From Streptomyces griseochromogenes (GTDB taxonomy: Bacteria; Actinomycetota; Actinomycetes; Streptomycetales; Streptomycetaceae), in NCBI RefSeq assembly GCF_001542625.1, contig NZ_CP016279.1:10540001-10604000 (forward strand): a stretch of DNA of 64,000 nt, in the 5' to 3' direction. The notes beneath the pieces were generated by a model that ran no database searches, was not told where the DNA came from, and saw only the letters and a program-made list of their open reading frames with translations. Positions 31,979 through 41,029 of this stretch are shown here, piece after piece (the stretch's first letter is position 1; each line of letters opens with the position of its first letter). The position numbers and the translations under genes were made by a program.

Positions 31979-34255
31979 TTACGCGAGCAGCGCCTCGATG
32001 GTGCCCTCGTGTGCCTCGCGCAGCTCGGCCAGGGAGAGGGTGAACTCGCCCTGGACCTCCACTGCCGCATGCGCATCGGACGCGGCGCCCTCCACGACAC
32101 CGATCCGCGTGACCGGCAGGCCGCGCGCACCGCACATGTCGTTGAAGCGGACCTCCTCGGAGCGCGGCACCGCGACGATCGCACGGCCGGCCGACTCGGA
32201 GAACAGGAACGTGAAGGCGTCGAGCCCGTCCGGTACGACCAGACGCGCGCCCTTGCCGCCGAGCAGCGCCGACTCCACGACCGCCTGGACCAGACCGCCG
32301 TCGGACAGGTCGTGCGCGGAGTCGATCATGCCGTCGCGGGAGGCCGAGATCAGGATCTCGCCCAGCAGCCGTTCACGCTCCAGGTCGACCTTCGGGGGCA
32401 GACCGCCGAGGTGGTCGTGGACCACCTGCGACCAGGCCGAGCCGCCGAACTCCTCGCGCGTGTCGCCGAGGAGGTAGATCAGCTGGCCCTCCTCCTGGAA
32501 GGCGACCGGGGTGCGGCGCGCGACGTCGTCGATGACACCGAGGACGGCGACCACCGGGGTCGGGTGGATGGCCGCCTCGCCCGTCTGGTTGTACAGCGAC
32601 ACGTTGCCGCCGGTCACGGGCGTGCCCAGCTGCCGGCAGCCGTCGGCAAGGCCGCGCACCGCCTCGGCGAACTGCCACATCACCGCCGGGTCCTCGGGCG
32701 AACCGAAGTTCAGGCAGTCCGAGACCGCGAGCGGCTTGGCGCCCGTGGTCGCCACGTTCCGGTAGGCCTCCGCCAGCGCCAGCTGGGCGCCCGTGTACGG
32801 GTCCAGCTTGGCGTACCGGCCGTTGCCGTCGGTCGCGATCGCCACGCCGAGGCCGGTCTCCTCGTCCACCCGGATCATGCCGGAGTCCTCGGGCTGGGCG
32901 AGGACGGTGTTGCCCTGGACGAAGTGGTCGTACTGCGAGGTGATCCACTTCTTGGAGGCCTGGTTGGGCGAGCCGACCAGCTTCAGGACCTGGTCCTTCA
33001 GCTCCTCGGAGGTCACCGGACGCGGAAGCTTGTTCGCGTCGTCGGCCTGGAGCTCGTCCTGCCAGGACGGGCGGGCGTACGGACGCTCGTAGACCGGGCC
33101 CTCGTGGGCCACGGTGCGCGGGTCGACGTCGACGATCTTGCCGCCGTGCCAGTAGATCTCAAGACGGTCGCCGTCGGTGACTTCCCCGATGACCGTGGCG
33201 ATGACGTCCCACTTGGCGCAGATCTCCAGGAAGCGGTCGACCTTCGCCGGCTCGACCACCGCGCACATGCGTTCCTGCGACTCGCTCATGAGGATCTCCT
33301 CCGGCGAGAGCGTGGAGTCGCGCAGCGGTACGTCGTCCAGGGTCACGCGCATACCGCCGGAACCGTTGGAGGCGAGCTCACTCGTCGCACACGACAGACC
33401 GGCCGCACCCAGGTCCTGGATGCCGACGACCAGCTTCTCCTTGAAGGCCTCCAGGGTGCACTCGATGAGGAGCTTCTCCTGGAAGGGGTCGCCGACCTGG
33501 ACGGCCGGACGCTTCGAGGGCTTCGCGTCGTCGAAGGTCTCGGAGGCGAGGATCGAGGCGCCGCCGATGCCGTCGCCGCCGGTCCGGGCGCCGTAGAGGA
33601 TGACCTTGTTGCCCGTGCCGGAGGCCTTGGCGAGGTGGATGTCCTCGTGCCGCATCACACCGATGGCACCGGCGTTGACCAGCGGGTTGCCCTGGTAGCA
33701 GGAGTCGAAGACGACCTCGCCGCCGATGTTGGGCAGGCCCAGGCAGTTGCCGTAGCCGCCGATGCCCGCGACGACGCCCGGCAGGACGCGCTTGGTGTCG
33801 GGGTGGTCGGCCGCGCCGAAGCGCAGCGGGTCCACGACCGCGACCGGGCGCGCGCCCATCGCGATGATGTCGCGGACGATGCCGCCGACACCCGTGGCCG
33901 CGCCCTGGTAGGGCTCCACGTAGGAGGGGTGGTTGTGCGACTCGACCTTGAAGGTGACCGCGTACCCCTGGCCTACGTCCACCACACCGGCATTCTCGCC
34001 GATGCCGACGAGCAGGGCGTCGCTCTGCGGGGCCTTCTCGCCGAACTGGCGCAGATGGACCTTGGAGGACTTGTACGAGCAGTGCTCGGACCACATGACC
34101 GAGTACATGGCGAGCTCGGCGCCGGTCGGGCGGCGGCCCAGGATCTCCACGATCCTCTCGTACTCGTCCTTCTTCAGACCGAGTTCGGCCCAGGGCAGCT
34201 CGACGTCGGGGGTCGCGGTCGCGTGCTCGACCGTGTCCAGAGGCGTCCGGCTCAT
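31979..34255 (-). CDS. purL: Phosphoribosylformylglycinamidine synthase subunit PurL
   Basis: 758 aa, the small actinobacterial/Bacillus PurL that works with separate PurQ and PurS. Motifs: [16 protein letters not shown] near residue 55, [20 protein letters not shown] near 103 and a second ATP-site region with [15 protein letters not shown]. It converts FGAR to FGAM with ammonia from PurQ. The start overlaps the purQ stop by ATGA, and the order purS-purQ-purL is the classical operon. Confidence 0.97.
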   Translation of the reverse strand: MSRTPLDTVEHATATPDVELPWAELGLKKDEYERIVEILGRRPTGAELAMYSVMWSEHCSYKSSKVHLRQFGEKAPQSDALLVGIGENAGVVDVGQGYAVTFKVESHNHPSYVEPYQGAATGVGGIVRDIIAMGARPVAVVDPLRFGAADHPDTKRVLPGVVAGIGGYGNCLGLPNIGGEVVFDSCYQGNPLVNAGAIGVMRHEDIHLAKASGTGNKVILYGARTGGDGIGGASILASETFDDAKPSKRPAVQVGDPFQEKLLIECTLEAFKEKLVVGIQDLGAAGLSCATSELASNGSGGMRVTLDDVPLRDSTLSPEEILMSESQERMCAVVEPAKVDRFLEICAKWDVIATVIGEVTDGDRLEIYWHGGKIVDVDPRTVAHEGPVYERPYARPSWQDELQADDANKLPRPVTSEELKDQVLKLVGSPNQASKKWITSQYDHFVQGNTVLAQPEDSGMIRVDEETGLGVAIATDGNGRYAKLDPYTGAQLALAEAYRNVATTGAKPLAVSDCLNFGSPEDPAVMWQFAEAVRGLADGCRQLGTPVTGGNVSLYNQTGEAAIHPTPVVAVLGVIDDVARRTPVAFQEEGQLIYLLGDTREEFGGSAWSQVVHDHLGGLPPKVDLERERLLGEILISASRDGMIDSAHDLSDGGLVQAVVESALLGGKGARLVVPDGLDAFTFLFSESAGRAIVAVPRSEEVRFNDMCGARGLPVTRIGVVEGAASDAHAAVEVQGEFTLSLAELREAHEGTIEALLA

Positions 34256-34932
34256 GCGCCCACCAGCTTCTTGAGGATCGAGGTGAAGAACGGGAGACCG
34301 TCGGTACGGCCCGTACCGATCAGCGGCTCCACGGCGTGCTCGGGGTGCGGCATCAGGCCCACGACGTTGCCGGCCTCGTTGGTGATGCCGGCGATGTCGC
34401 GGAGCGAGCCGTTGGGATTGAAGTCGACGTACCGGAAGACCACCCGGCCCTCGGCCTCCAGCTTGTCGAGCGTGTACTCGTCGGCGACGTACCGGCCGTC
34501 CATGTTCTTCAGCGGGATGTGGATCTCCTGGCCCTGGCGGTAGTCGCCGGTCCAGGCCGTCTCCGCGTTCTCCACCCGCAGCTTCTGGTCGCGGCAGATG
34601 AAGTGGAGGTGGTCGTTGCCGAGCATCGCGCCCGGGAGGAGGTGCGCCTCGGTGAGGACCTGGAAGCCGTTGCAGATACCGAGCACCGGCAGACCGGCCT
34701 TCGCCTGCTCGATCACGGACTCCATCACCGGCGAGAACCGGGAGATGGCACCGGCGCGCAGATAGTCGCCGTAGGAGAAACCGCCGGGCAGCACCACGGC
34801 ATCGACCTGATGCAGGTCCTTGTCCTTGTGCCAGAGGGCGACCGGCTCGGCACCCGCGAGGCGGATCGCCCGCTGTGTGTCCCGGTCGTCGAGGCTTCCC
34901 GGGAAAGTGACGACGCCAATACGAGCGGTCAC
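34252..34932 (-). CDS. purQ: FGAM synthase glutaminase subunit PurQ
   Basis: 226 aa, GTG start overlapping the purS stop (GTGA). Class I glutamine amidotransferase: nucleophilic Cys in [15 protein letters not shown] (near residue 87), and His/Glu in [15 protein letters not shown] near the C-terminus. It releases ammonia from glutamine for PurL. Coupled to both neighbours by 4-bp overlaps. Confidence 0.97.
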   Translation of the reverse strand: MTARIGVVTFPGSLDDRDTQRAIRLAGAEPVALWHKDKDLHQVDAVVLPGGFSYGDYLRAGAISRFSPVMESVIEQAKAGLPVLGICNGFQVLTEAHLLPGAMLGNDHLHFICRDQKLRVENAETAWTGDYRQGQEIHIPLKNMDGRYVADEYTLDKLEAEGRVVFRYVDFNPNGSLRDIAGITNEAGNVVGLMPHPEHAVEPLIGTGRTDGLPFFTSILKKLVGA

Positions 34933-35192
34933 TTGGCCGCCTCCGCCACTTCTTCCACCTTGACGGTGAAGTCCTCGATCACGGTGTTGGCGAGGAAGGA
35001 TTCCGCCAGATCGTGGATGCGGGCGAGTGCGGCGTCGTCGACCGGCCCGTCAACTTCCAGTTCGAATCGCTTTCCCTGACGTACGTCGGAGATGCCTTCG
35101 AAACCCAGGCGCGGCAGCGCACGCTGGACCGCCTGGCCCTGGGGGTCGAGGATCTCCGGCTTGAGCATGACGTCGACTACGACGCGTGCCAC
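34929..35192 (-). CDS. purS: FGAM synthase subunit PurS
   Basis: 87 aa. The GTG at 35192 is preferred over one two codons earlier because GGGAG then has a spacing of 5 bp and the protein begins [20 protein letters not shown], as in other Pur[22 protein letters not shown] and [14 protein letters not shown] are conserved. It bridges PurQ and PurL for ammonia channelling. First gene of the operon. Confidence 0.95.
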   Translation of the reverse strand: MARVVVDVMLKPEILDPQGQAVQRALPRLGFEGISDVRQGKRFELEVDGPVDDAALARIHDLAESFLANTVIEDFTVKVEEVAEAAK

Positions 35193-35503
35193 TGGCACTC
35201 CCGGTGTGTGGTGCTGAGCAGGTTCCTTCAGACTACCCGTACAAAATTTCTACGCGGGTAGAGTTGTAGGAAACTACGTGAGTCGCATCACGATCGGGTG
35301 ACAGGAGGGCGCCCTCACCAAAAGTTCTGGGAAAGTTCCACAGGTCCGACCACGACACCTATTGCGCGAGGACACGCGGACGGATTTAGTCGGGCTTCAC
35401 TTTGCATTGCCGGGCACTGTACAAATGAATTGGCAATAGCCGATACTCGGCACGTCATCGCCGATGAGCTGTATCGACGTGCCGCACGAAGGGACCGATA
35501 TTC
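35193..35503. other. Divergent purS / lsr2 promoter region
   Basis: 311 bp, lower in GC than its surroundings, especially 35240-35280 and 35395-35450. It must hold the purSQL promoter and that of the lsr2 gene. GTAG-GAAA-CTAC at about 35266-35277 is a short palindrome. No riboswitch-like fold recognised. Confidence 0.5.
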
Positions 35504-35821
35504 GTGGCGCAAAAGGTCGTGGTCACTCTCTTTGACGACATCGACGGCTCGGAAGCGGCGGAAACGATCGCCTTCGGACTCGACGGCAAGTCGTACGAGA
35601 TCGACCTGAACGAAACCAACGCCAAAAAACTGCGCAAGGCGCTCGCGCCCTACGTGGAGGCCGGCCGCAAGCGGTCGCGGTCCGGCAAGGCGTACAAGCA
35701 GACGGAGGTCGCTCCCGACCCGGCCGCCGTGCGCGCCTGGGCCCAGGCGAACAAGATGGACGTACCCGCGCGCGGACGCATCCCCAAGAAGGTCTACGAA
35801 GCGTTCAGCGCCGCGCAGTGA
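35504..35821 (+). CDS. Lsr2-family nucleoid-associated protein (LsrL position)
   Basis: 105 aa, GTG start behind GAAGGGA. N-terminal dimerisation part MAQKVVVTLFDDIDGSEAAE; C-terminal DNA-binding domain with the AT-hook-like RGRIP motif (VPARGRIPKKVYEAF). Lsr2 proteins bridge AT-rich DNA and silence transferred genes, including secondary metabolite clusters. Streptomyces have two; the one beside purS is, from memory, LsrL, the less studied copy. Followed by a strong hairpin. Confidence 0.95.
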   Translation: MAQKVVVTLFDDIDGSEAAETIAFGLDGKSYEIDLNETNAKKLRKALAPYVEAGRKRSRSGKAYKQTEVAPDPAAVRAWAQANKMDVPARGRIPKKVYEAFSAAQ

Positions 35822-35837
35822 AGCCCGCGAAGGGGCA

Positions 35838-35869
35838 GCTCCCAGGGTCCGTCAGCGGGCCCTGGGAGC
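35838..35869 (+). terminator. lsr2 terminator
   Basis: 10-bp perfect stem (35838-35847 with 35860-35869) extended inward by three pairs, 17 bp after the stop. Confidence 0.75.
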
Positions 35870-35978
35870 CGTTCACTTGGCTCCGAGGGGGAGCCGACTT
35901 GCGCAACCCCCCTGCTGATCAGCTAATGTCTGGGACACGCCGAGGGGCGAGGCCGAAAGGCCGGATCCCACGGACCGT

Positions 35979-36050
35979 GCGGGTGTAGTTCAGTAGTAGA
36001 ACATCCCCCTTCCAGGGGGAAGGCGCAGTGTGCAATTCCTGTCACCCGCT
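35979..36050 (+). tRNA. tRNA-Gly(TCC), non-canonical D- and T-loops
   Basis: 72 nt. Acceptor GCGGGTG/CACCCGC, D-stem GTTC/GAAC, anticodon stem TCCCC/GGGGA with loop CTTCCAG (anticodon TCC) are sound. The D-loop is AGTAGTA instead of AGTGGTA, so G18 is A. The T-arm region reads CAGTG-TGCAATT-CCTGT: the position of psi55 is G and the T-stem pairs poorly in the standard register (a 4-bp stem with a 10-nt loop fits better). A specialised or degraded tRNA-Gly. Confidence 0.85.
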
Positions 36051-36129
36051 CTGGCATCGGTCACGACCACTCTTGTGGATCAGGTAGGCTGGTGCTCGCA
36101 CCGATCGGTGGGAGCCGATCGGGAGCAGT

Positions 36130-36202
36130 GCGGACGTAGCTCAGTTGGTAGAGCGCAACCTTGCCAAGGTTGAGGTCGCGAGTTCGAGCCTCGTCGTCCG
36201 CT
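36130..36202 (+). tRNA. tRNA-Gly(GCC), first copy
   Basis: 73 nt. Acceptor GCGGACG/CGTCCGC, anticodon loop TTGCCAA (GCC), D-loop AGTTGGTA with GG, T-loop TTCGAGC. Canonical throughout, in contrast to the tRNA-Gly(TCC) 79 bp upstream. Identical to the copy at 39942. Confidence 0.97.
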
Positions 36203-36210
36203 CGGGAATG

Positions 36211-36241
36211 AGACCCCGGTCCACTGGACCGGGGTCTTTTC
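36211..36241 (+). terminator. tRNA-Gly terminator
   Basis: 13-bp perfect stem (36211-36223 with 36225-36237) followed by TTTT. Confidence 0.9.
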
Positions 36242-36329
36242 GTGCGCCCTCCGCCTCGCTGACATTTGTCATGCCCCGTGATGACACCGCGCACTGCCGC
36301 TCCGCCCGGCCCACCGGGACGCTGAAGTC

Positions 36330-37268
36330 ATGAACAACCACGGACACGAGCGCGTGATCGAGGTCACCGACCTCAGGCGTGTCTACGGGGGCGGGTTCGA
36401 GGCCGTACGCGGAATCACCTTCTCCGTGGCGCGCGGCGAGATCTTCGCCCTGCTGGGCACCAACGGCGCGGGAAAGACATCGACGGTCGAGCTGCTGGAG
36501 GGGCTCGCGGCACCGGCCGGGGGCCGGGTACGCGTCCTCGGCCACGATCCCTTCCGGGAGCGGGCCGCCGTCCGCCCCCGCACCGGAGTGATGCTCCAGG
36601 AGGGCGGATTCCCGTCCGACCTGACCGTCGCCGAGACCGCCCGGCTGTGGGCGGGCTGCACCAGCGGGGCACGGCCCGAGGCGGAGGTGCTGGAACTGGT
36701 CGGACTCGCCGGGAAGACCGGCGTACGGGTCAAGCAGCTGTCCGGCGGTGAGCGGCGGCGCCTGGACCTGGCACTCGCGCTGCTCGGCGATCCCGAGGTG
36801 CTCTTCCTCGACGAGCCGACCACCGGGCTCGACGCCGAAGGCCGCCGGGACACCTGGGAGTTGGTACGCGGCCTGCGCGACGCGGGCACGACCGTGCTGC
36901 TCACCACGCACTACCTGGAGGAGGCGGAAGGCCTCGCCGACCGGCTCGCCATCCTGCACCAGGGACGCATCGCCGTCTCCGGGACCCCCGCCGAGGTCAC
37001 CGCGGGGCGGCCCTCCCGGATGTCCTTCGAACTGCCCGACGGCTACTTCCTCGGCGACCTGCCGCCGCTGGCCGACCTCGGGGTCTGCGGGCACGAGAGC
37101 GACGGCAGGCTCGTCCGGCTGCGCACCCGCGAGCTCCAGCGGACCGCCGCCGGGGTACTGGCCTGGGCCGAGCGGGCCGGGGTCGAGCTGCGCCGCCTCG
37201 ATGTGCGCTCGGCCTCACTGGAAGAGGCGTTCCTCGGGATCGCACAGGAGCAGGAGGTCATGGCATGA
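36330..37268 (+). CDS. ABC transporter ATP-binding protein (DrrA-like)
   Basis: 312 aa. Walker A LLGTNGAGKTSTVELLEG near residue 43, signature LSGGERRRLDLALALLGD, Walker B EVLFLDEPTTGLDAEGR, and H-loop TTHYLEEAEGLADRLAIL. The DrrA-type C-terminal extension after residue 230 is present. It powers export together with the permease encoded next; genes overlap by ATGA. Substrate unknown. The following two-component genes in the same direction suggest the classic BceAB/DesK-like 'transporter plus sensor' set. Confidence 0.95.
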   Translation: MNNHGHERVIEVTDLRRVYGGGFEAVRGITFSVARGEIFALLGTNGAGKTSTVELLEGLAAPAGGRVRVLGHDPFRERAAVRPRTGVMLQEGGFPSDLTVAETARLWAGCTSGARPEAEVLELVGLAGKTGVRVKQLSGGERRRLDLALALLGDPEVLFLDEPTTGLDAEGRRDTWELVRGLRDAGTTVLLTTHYLEEAEGLADRLAILHQGRIAVSGTPAEVTAGRPSRMSFELPDGYFLGDLPPLADLGVCGHESDGRLVRLRTRELQRTAAGVLAWAERAGVELRRLDVRSASLEEAFLGIAQEQEVMA

Positions 37269-38044
37269 GCAGCATCACCTGGGCACCGGCGGTCCGCCGT
37301 CTGCGGGCGCTGGCCGGGGCGGAACTCGCCCTCCTCGGCCGCAACCGCAGCGTCGTGTTCACCGCGCTGGTCATGCCGCTCGTGCTGCCGTTCAGCATGC
37401 GGCCGGCCCTGGACCAGATCGACCTGAAGAAGGAGGGGCTGAGCATCGGCCCGGTGATGATGACGGCCGCGGTCGGCTTCTCCTTCCTCTTCGCCGTCTA
37501 CACCTCCCTGGTCAACGCCTACACCGCCCGCCGCGAGGAACTCGTCCTCAAACGGCTGCGCACCGGCGAACTCTCCGACACCGAGATCCTCGCCGGCACG
37601 GCCCTGCCCGCGGTCGCTCTCGGCCTCGCCCAGGCGCTGCTGCTGTGCACGGGCTGCGCGGCCCTGCTGCACTCCGGAGCGCCCAAGGCGCCGTATCTGA
37701 CCCTGCTGGGTCTGGCGGCCGGGCTGGTCCTGGGCGCCGCGCTGGCCGCGCTCACCGCGTCCTTCACCCGGACCACCGAGAGCGGACAGGTCACCGCGCT
37801 GCCGCTGGTGTTCGTCTCGACGATCGGCTCCGGCATCGCCGTCCCGGCCGACGTCCTGCCCGACCGGCTCGCCTCCGTCTGCGACTTCCTCCCGTTCTCC
37901 CCCGCGCTCCGGCTGGTCCGCGCGGGCTGGACCGGGGAGCTGAGCGCCGCCCAGGCCCTCGGCGCGACGGCGACCGCGTTGGCCTGGATCGTCGTGGCGG
38001 TGTTTGCTGTACGACGGTGGTTCCGGTGGGAACCGCGGCGCTGA
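37265..38044 (+). CDS. ABC-2 type transporter permease
   Basis: 259 aa, start overlaps the ATPase stop (ATGA). Six hydrophobic segments, including VFTALVMPLVLPFSM, MMTAAVGFSFLFAVYTSLVN, GLAAGLVLGAALAALTASF and a C-terminal AWIVVAVFAVRRWF. Typical of single-copy DrrB-like permeases that dimerise. It forms the exporter with the ATPase; the cytoplasmic loop RREELVLKRLRTGELSDTEI is the coupling helix region. Confidence 0.93.
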   Translation: MSSITWAPAVRRLRALAGAELALLGRNRSVVFTALVMPLVLPFSMRPALDQIDLKKEGLSIGPVMMTAAVGFSFLFAVYTSLVNAYTARREELVLKRLRTGELSDTEILAGTALPAVALGLAQALLLCTGCAALLHSGAPKAPYLTLLGLAAGLVLGAALAALTASFTRTTESGQVTALPLVFVSTIGSGIAVPADVLPDRLASVCDFLPFSPALRLVRAGWTGELSAAQALGATATALAWIVVAVFAVRRWFRWEPRR

Positions 38045-38062
38045 GGAACGGGGGAGGCGCGG

Positions 38063-39307
38063 ATGCTGGGGCGGATACGGCGGCTGCAGCAGCGGCACTG
38101 GCGGGAGCGCAGCAAGGCCGAGCGGGTCGAGCTGCAGAGCATGGTCACCTGGCACAGCAGCATCTGGGTACTCCCGCTCGGCTGGCTGCTGCTGCCGATG
38201 ATCGGCGGGCTCGCCCACCGGCTCGCGCCGGTGGCGATCGGCGGGCTGCTGCTCGCCGTGACCCTCCTGCAGTGCGCGGCGGCGAGCCGGGTTCTCGGGC
38301 CCGCGCTCGACCACTACCTCGCCCGTGCCGAACTGCCCGCACGCGCCATGCGCGGTCCGGCCGTCCTGCTCGGCGTGGCGCTCGCGGCGATCGTGGCGCT
38401 CGCCACGGTCGACGGGATCGACGCGGTCACCCTCCGGCTCGCGATCGGCGCGGTGCTCATGCCCTTCGGGCTGCCGTACGCGCTCACCGTGCCCGTCCGC
38501 ACGTTCCTGCGCCGGGCCGCGGTCCTCGCCGCGCTGATCGTGGCCGCCTTCGCGGCCGTGCGCGCGAGCGGCCTCGGCAGCTTCGCCACGCTGATCGTGA
38601 CGGCCTTCGCCACCGGCTTCTCCCTGGCGGCCGCCCGCTGCGGCGCCTGGACCCTGTCCGTGCTCTGGGAGGCGGAACGCGCCCGGGAGATCGAGGCCCG
38701 GCTCGCCGTCGCCGAGGAGCGGCTGCGGTTCGGCCGGGATCTGCACGACGTGCTGGGGCGGAACCTGTCGGTGATCTCCCTCAAGAGCGAGCTGGCCGTG
38801 CAACTGGCCCGGCGGGGGCGGCCGGAGGCCGTGGAACAGATGATCGAGGTGCAGCGCATCGCGCAGGAGTCGCAGCGCGAGGTGCGGGACGTCATACGCG
38901 GCTACCGGGAGGCCGACCTCGTGGTCGAACTCGCCGGAGCGCAGGGCGTGCTCATGGCCGCCGGGATCGACTGCGAGGTCCGTGCCGAGGCCGCGCGGCT
39001 GCCCGCAGAGGTGCAGTCCGCGCTCGGCTGGGTGGTGCGCGAGGCGGCCACCAACGTGCTGCGGCACGGGGACGCGGGACGGTGCGCCGTGGGGCTGCGG
39101 ATGCGGGAGGAACGTGTGGTGCTGACGGTGGAGAACGACGGGGTGGCCGGAACCCCCCACGGGGGTGGGGGTTCCGGGCTCCCCGGGCTGCGCGAGCGGC
39201 TGGCCGCCGTGGACGGGACGCTGGAGGCCGGGCTCGTCGGCAAGGACCGGTTCCGGCTGGTGGCCGAGGTGCCCCTGAAGCAGGAAGCGAGCGAAGTCAC
39301 CTCATGA
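38063..39307 (+). CDS. Sensor histidine kinase (HPK7, DesK-like)
   Basis: 414 aa. Five or six TM segments in residues 35-200 and no large extracellular domain, so it may sense the membrane or the transporter. The dimerisation domain has RFGRDLHDVLGRNLSVISLK with phospho-acceptor His228. The ATPase domain has VVREAATNVLRHGDAGR (N-box) and GSGLPGLRERLAAVDG (G-box). It autophosphorylates and passes the phosphate to the response regulator whose gene overlaps it by ATGA. Likely regulates the two ABC genes just upstream. Confidence 0.95.
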   Translation: MLGRIRRLQQRHWRERSKAERVELQSMVTWHSSIWVLPLGWLLLPMIGGLAHRLAPVAIGGLLLAVTLLQCAAASRVLGPALDHYLARAELPARAMRGPAVLLGVALAAIVALATVDGIDAVTLRLAIGAVLMPFGLPYALTVPVRTFLRRAAVLAALIVAAFAAVRASGLGSFATLIVTAFATGFSLAAARCGAWTLSVLWEAERAREIEARLAVAEERLRFGRDLHDVLGRNLSVISLKSELAVQLARRGRPEAVEQMIEVQRIAQESQREVRDVIRGYREADLVVELAGAQGVLMAAGIDCEVRAEAARLPAEVQSALGWVVREAATNVLRHGDAGRCAVGLRMREERVVLTVENDGVAGTPHGGGGSGLPGLRERLAAVDGTLEAGLVGKDRFRLVAEVPLKQEASEVTS

Positions 39308-39918
39308 GCAACCCGGTACGGCTGTTGCTCGCCGACGACGAGCATCTGATCCGGGGCGCGCTGGCCGCCCTGCTCTCCCTGGAGGACGATCTGCTGGTCG
39401 TCGCGGAGGCCGCGAGCGGTCCCGAGGCGCTGGCGATGGCACGGGCGCACCAGCCCGATGTGGCCGTGCTCGATCTCCAGATGCCGGGCGCCGACGGTGT
39501 GAAGGTCGCCACATCCCTGCGCACCGAACTGCCCGCCTGCCAGGTGCTGATCGTCACCGGTCACGGACGGCCCGGGCATCTGAAGCGGGCGCTCGCGGCC
39601 GGTGTGCGCGGGTTCGTCCCGAAGACGGTCAGCGCGCAGCGGCTCGCCGAGATCATCCGCACCGTGCACGCGGGAAACCGCTACGTCGACCCGGAGTTGG
39701 CCGCCGACGCGATCTCCGCCGGGGACTCCCCGCTGACCGCGCGGGAGGCCGAGGTACTGGAGCTGGCCGCCGACGGGGCGCCGGTCGCGGAGATCGCCGA
39801 GCGGGCCGCGCTGTCCCCGGGAACCGTGCGGAACTACCTCTCCTCGGCCGTCACGAAGCTCGGCGCGGAGAACCGTCATACGGCAGTGCGTCTCGCACGG
39901 GAGCGAGGTTGGGTATAG
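39304..39918 (+). CDS. NarL/FixJ-type response regulator
   Basis: 204 aa. Receiver with acidic pair DD11-12, phospho-acceptor Asp57 in VAVLDLQMPGADG and Lys in FVPKTV. C-terminal LuxR-type HTH: LTAREAEVLELAADGAPVAE, then IAERAALSPGTVRNYLSSAV. Its start overlaps the kinase stop, giving an ABC-kinase-regulator operon of four coupled genes. The stop lies 23 bp before a tRNA-Gly gene. Confidence 0.96.
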   Translation: MSNPVRLLLADDEHLIRGALAALLSLEDDLLVVAEAASGPEALAMARAHQPDVAVLDLQMPGADGVKVATSLRTELPACQVLIVTGHGRPGHLKRALAAGVRGFVPKTVSAQRLAEIIRTVHAGNRYVDPELAADAISAGDSPLTAREAEVLELAADGAPVAEIAERAALSPGTVRNYLSSAVTKLGAENRHTAVRLARERGWV

Positions 39919-39941
39919 TTGCTCTCGCGCCACGGCGCAAC

Positions 39942-40014
39942 GCGGACGTAGCTCAGTTGGTAGAGCGCAACCTTGCCAAGGTTGAGGTCGCGAGTTCGAG
40001 CCTCGTCGTCCGCT
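39942..40014 (+). tRNA. tRNA-Gly(GCC), second copy
   Basis: 73 nt, same sequence as 36130-36202. Acceptor GCGGACG/CGTCCGC, anticodon GCC. The four-gene ABC/two-component operon lies between the two copies. Confidence 0.97.
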
Positions 40015-40022
40015 CCACAGCG

Positions 40023-40048
40023 AAGGCCCCCGGTTTCCCGGGGGCCTT
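40023..40048 (+). terminator. Terminator after tRNA-Gly
   Basis: AAGGCCCCCGG/CCGGGGGCCTT stem followed by TTTT; it also separates the tRNA from convergent purC. Confidence 0.88.
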
Positions 40049-40057
40049 TTCTCGTGC

Positions 40058-40957
40058 CTACGACCAGCTGCTGCCCGTCAGCCGCTCGTACGCCTCGACG
40101 TACTTCTGCCGGGTCGCCTCGACGACCTGCCGCGGCAGCGGCGGCGGGGGCTGCTCGCTCTTACGGTCCCAGCCGGAGGCGGCGGAGGTCAGCCAGTCGC
40201 GGACGAACTGCTTGTCGTACGACGGCTGCGCCCGGCCCGGCTGCCACTGGTCGGCCGGCCAGAAGCGGGAGGAGTCCGGGGTGAGGACCTCGTCGGCGAG
40301 GACGAGCGTGTCCCCGTCGAAGCCGAACTCGAACTTGGTGTCGGCCAGGATGATCCCCCGGTCGCGGGCGATGTTCCGGGCCCGGGAGTACACGGCGAGC
40401 GTGGCCTGGCGCAGCTGGGCCGCGGTCTCCGCGCCGACCTGGCGGACGACCTCCTCGTAGGAGACGTTCTCGTCGTGCTCGCCGACCTCGGCCTTGGTCG
40501 CCGGGGTGAAGATCGGGGCGGGCAGCTCCGAGCCGTCGACGAGACCTTCGGGGAGGGCGAGACCGCAGACGGTGCGGGACTCGGCATACTCCACGAGGCC
40601 CGAGCCGGTGAGATAGCCGCGGGCCACGCACTCCACCGGGATCATCTTCAGCGACTTGCAGACCAGCGTGCGACCGGCCCAGTCGGCCGGGGCGCCCTCG
40701 GGGAGTTCGGTGCTGATCACATGGTTGGGGGCCAGGTCCCGCAGCTGGTCGAACCACCACAGGGAGAGCTGGGTGAGGACGCGGCCCTTGTCGGGGATCT
40801 CGGTGGGCAGCACCCAGTCGAACGCGGAAATGCGGTCGCTGGCGACCATCACGAGGTCGCCCGCCTCGTTCTGGTACAGCTCGCGCACCTTTCCGGTGTG
40901 CAGGTGCACCAGGCCCGGAACCTGGATCGGCTCGGGCTTTTCTACGAATCCGGACAC
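40058..40957 (-). CDS. purC: SAICAR synthetase
   Basis: 299 aa. GKVRELYQNEAGDLVMVASDRI at residues about 23-45 binds ATP, SAFDWVLPTEIPDKGRVL follows, and the signature IPVECVARGYLTGSGL and LADTKFEFGF are complete. It condenses CAIR with aspartate in purine synthesis. Monocistronic and separate from the other pur genes here, as in other Streptomyces. Length is that of the longer (actinobacterial/yeast-like) PurC form. Confidence 0.97.
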   Translation of the reverse strand: MSGFVEKPEPIQVPGLVHLHTGKVRELYQNEAGDLVMVASDRISAFDWVLPTEIPDKGRVLTQLSLWWFDQLRDLAPNHVISTELPEGAPADWAGRTLVCKSLKMIPVECVARGYLTGSGLVEYAESRTVCGLALPEGLVDGSELPAPIFTPATKAEVGEHDENVSYEEVVRQVGAETAAQLRQATLAVYSRARNIARDRGIILADTKFEFGFDGDTLVLADEVLTPDSSRFWPADQWQPGRAQPSYDKQFVRDWLTSAASGWDRKSEQPPPPLPRQVVEATRQKYVEAYERLTGSSWS

Positions 40958-41029
40958 GGTTCCTCCCCGTGGTTCTGTCCAAGTGCCTCGATTCTCCCTT
41001 ATCGGGGCGATCGGTTTCGGTCAGGGGTG

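Noticed and set aside
35193..35503. A purine riboswitch upstream of purS
   Set aside because: No conserved purine-aptamer loops could be recognised; only short palindromes are present.
36748..39918. A 1056-codon frame across the ABC, kinase and regulator genes
   Set aside because: It is in another frame of four well-identified genes, Pro/Arg/Ala-rich. Only its last part coincides with the response regulator, which has its own start.
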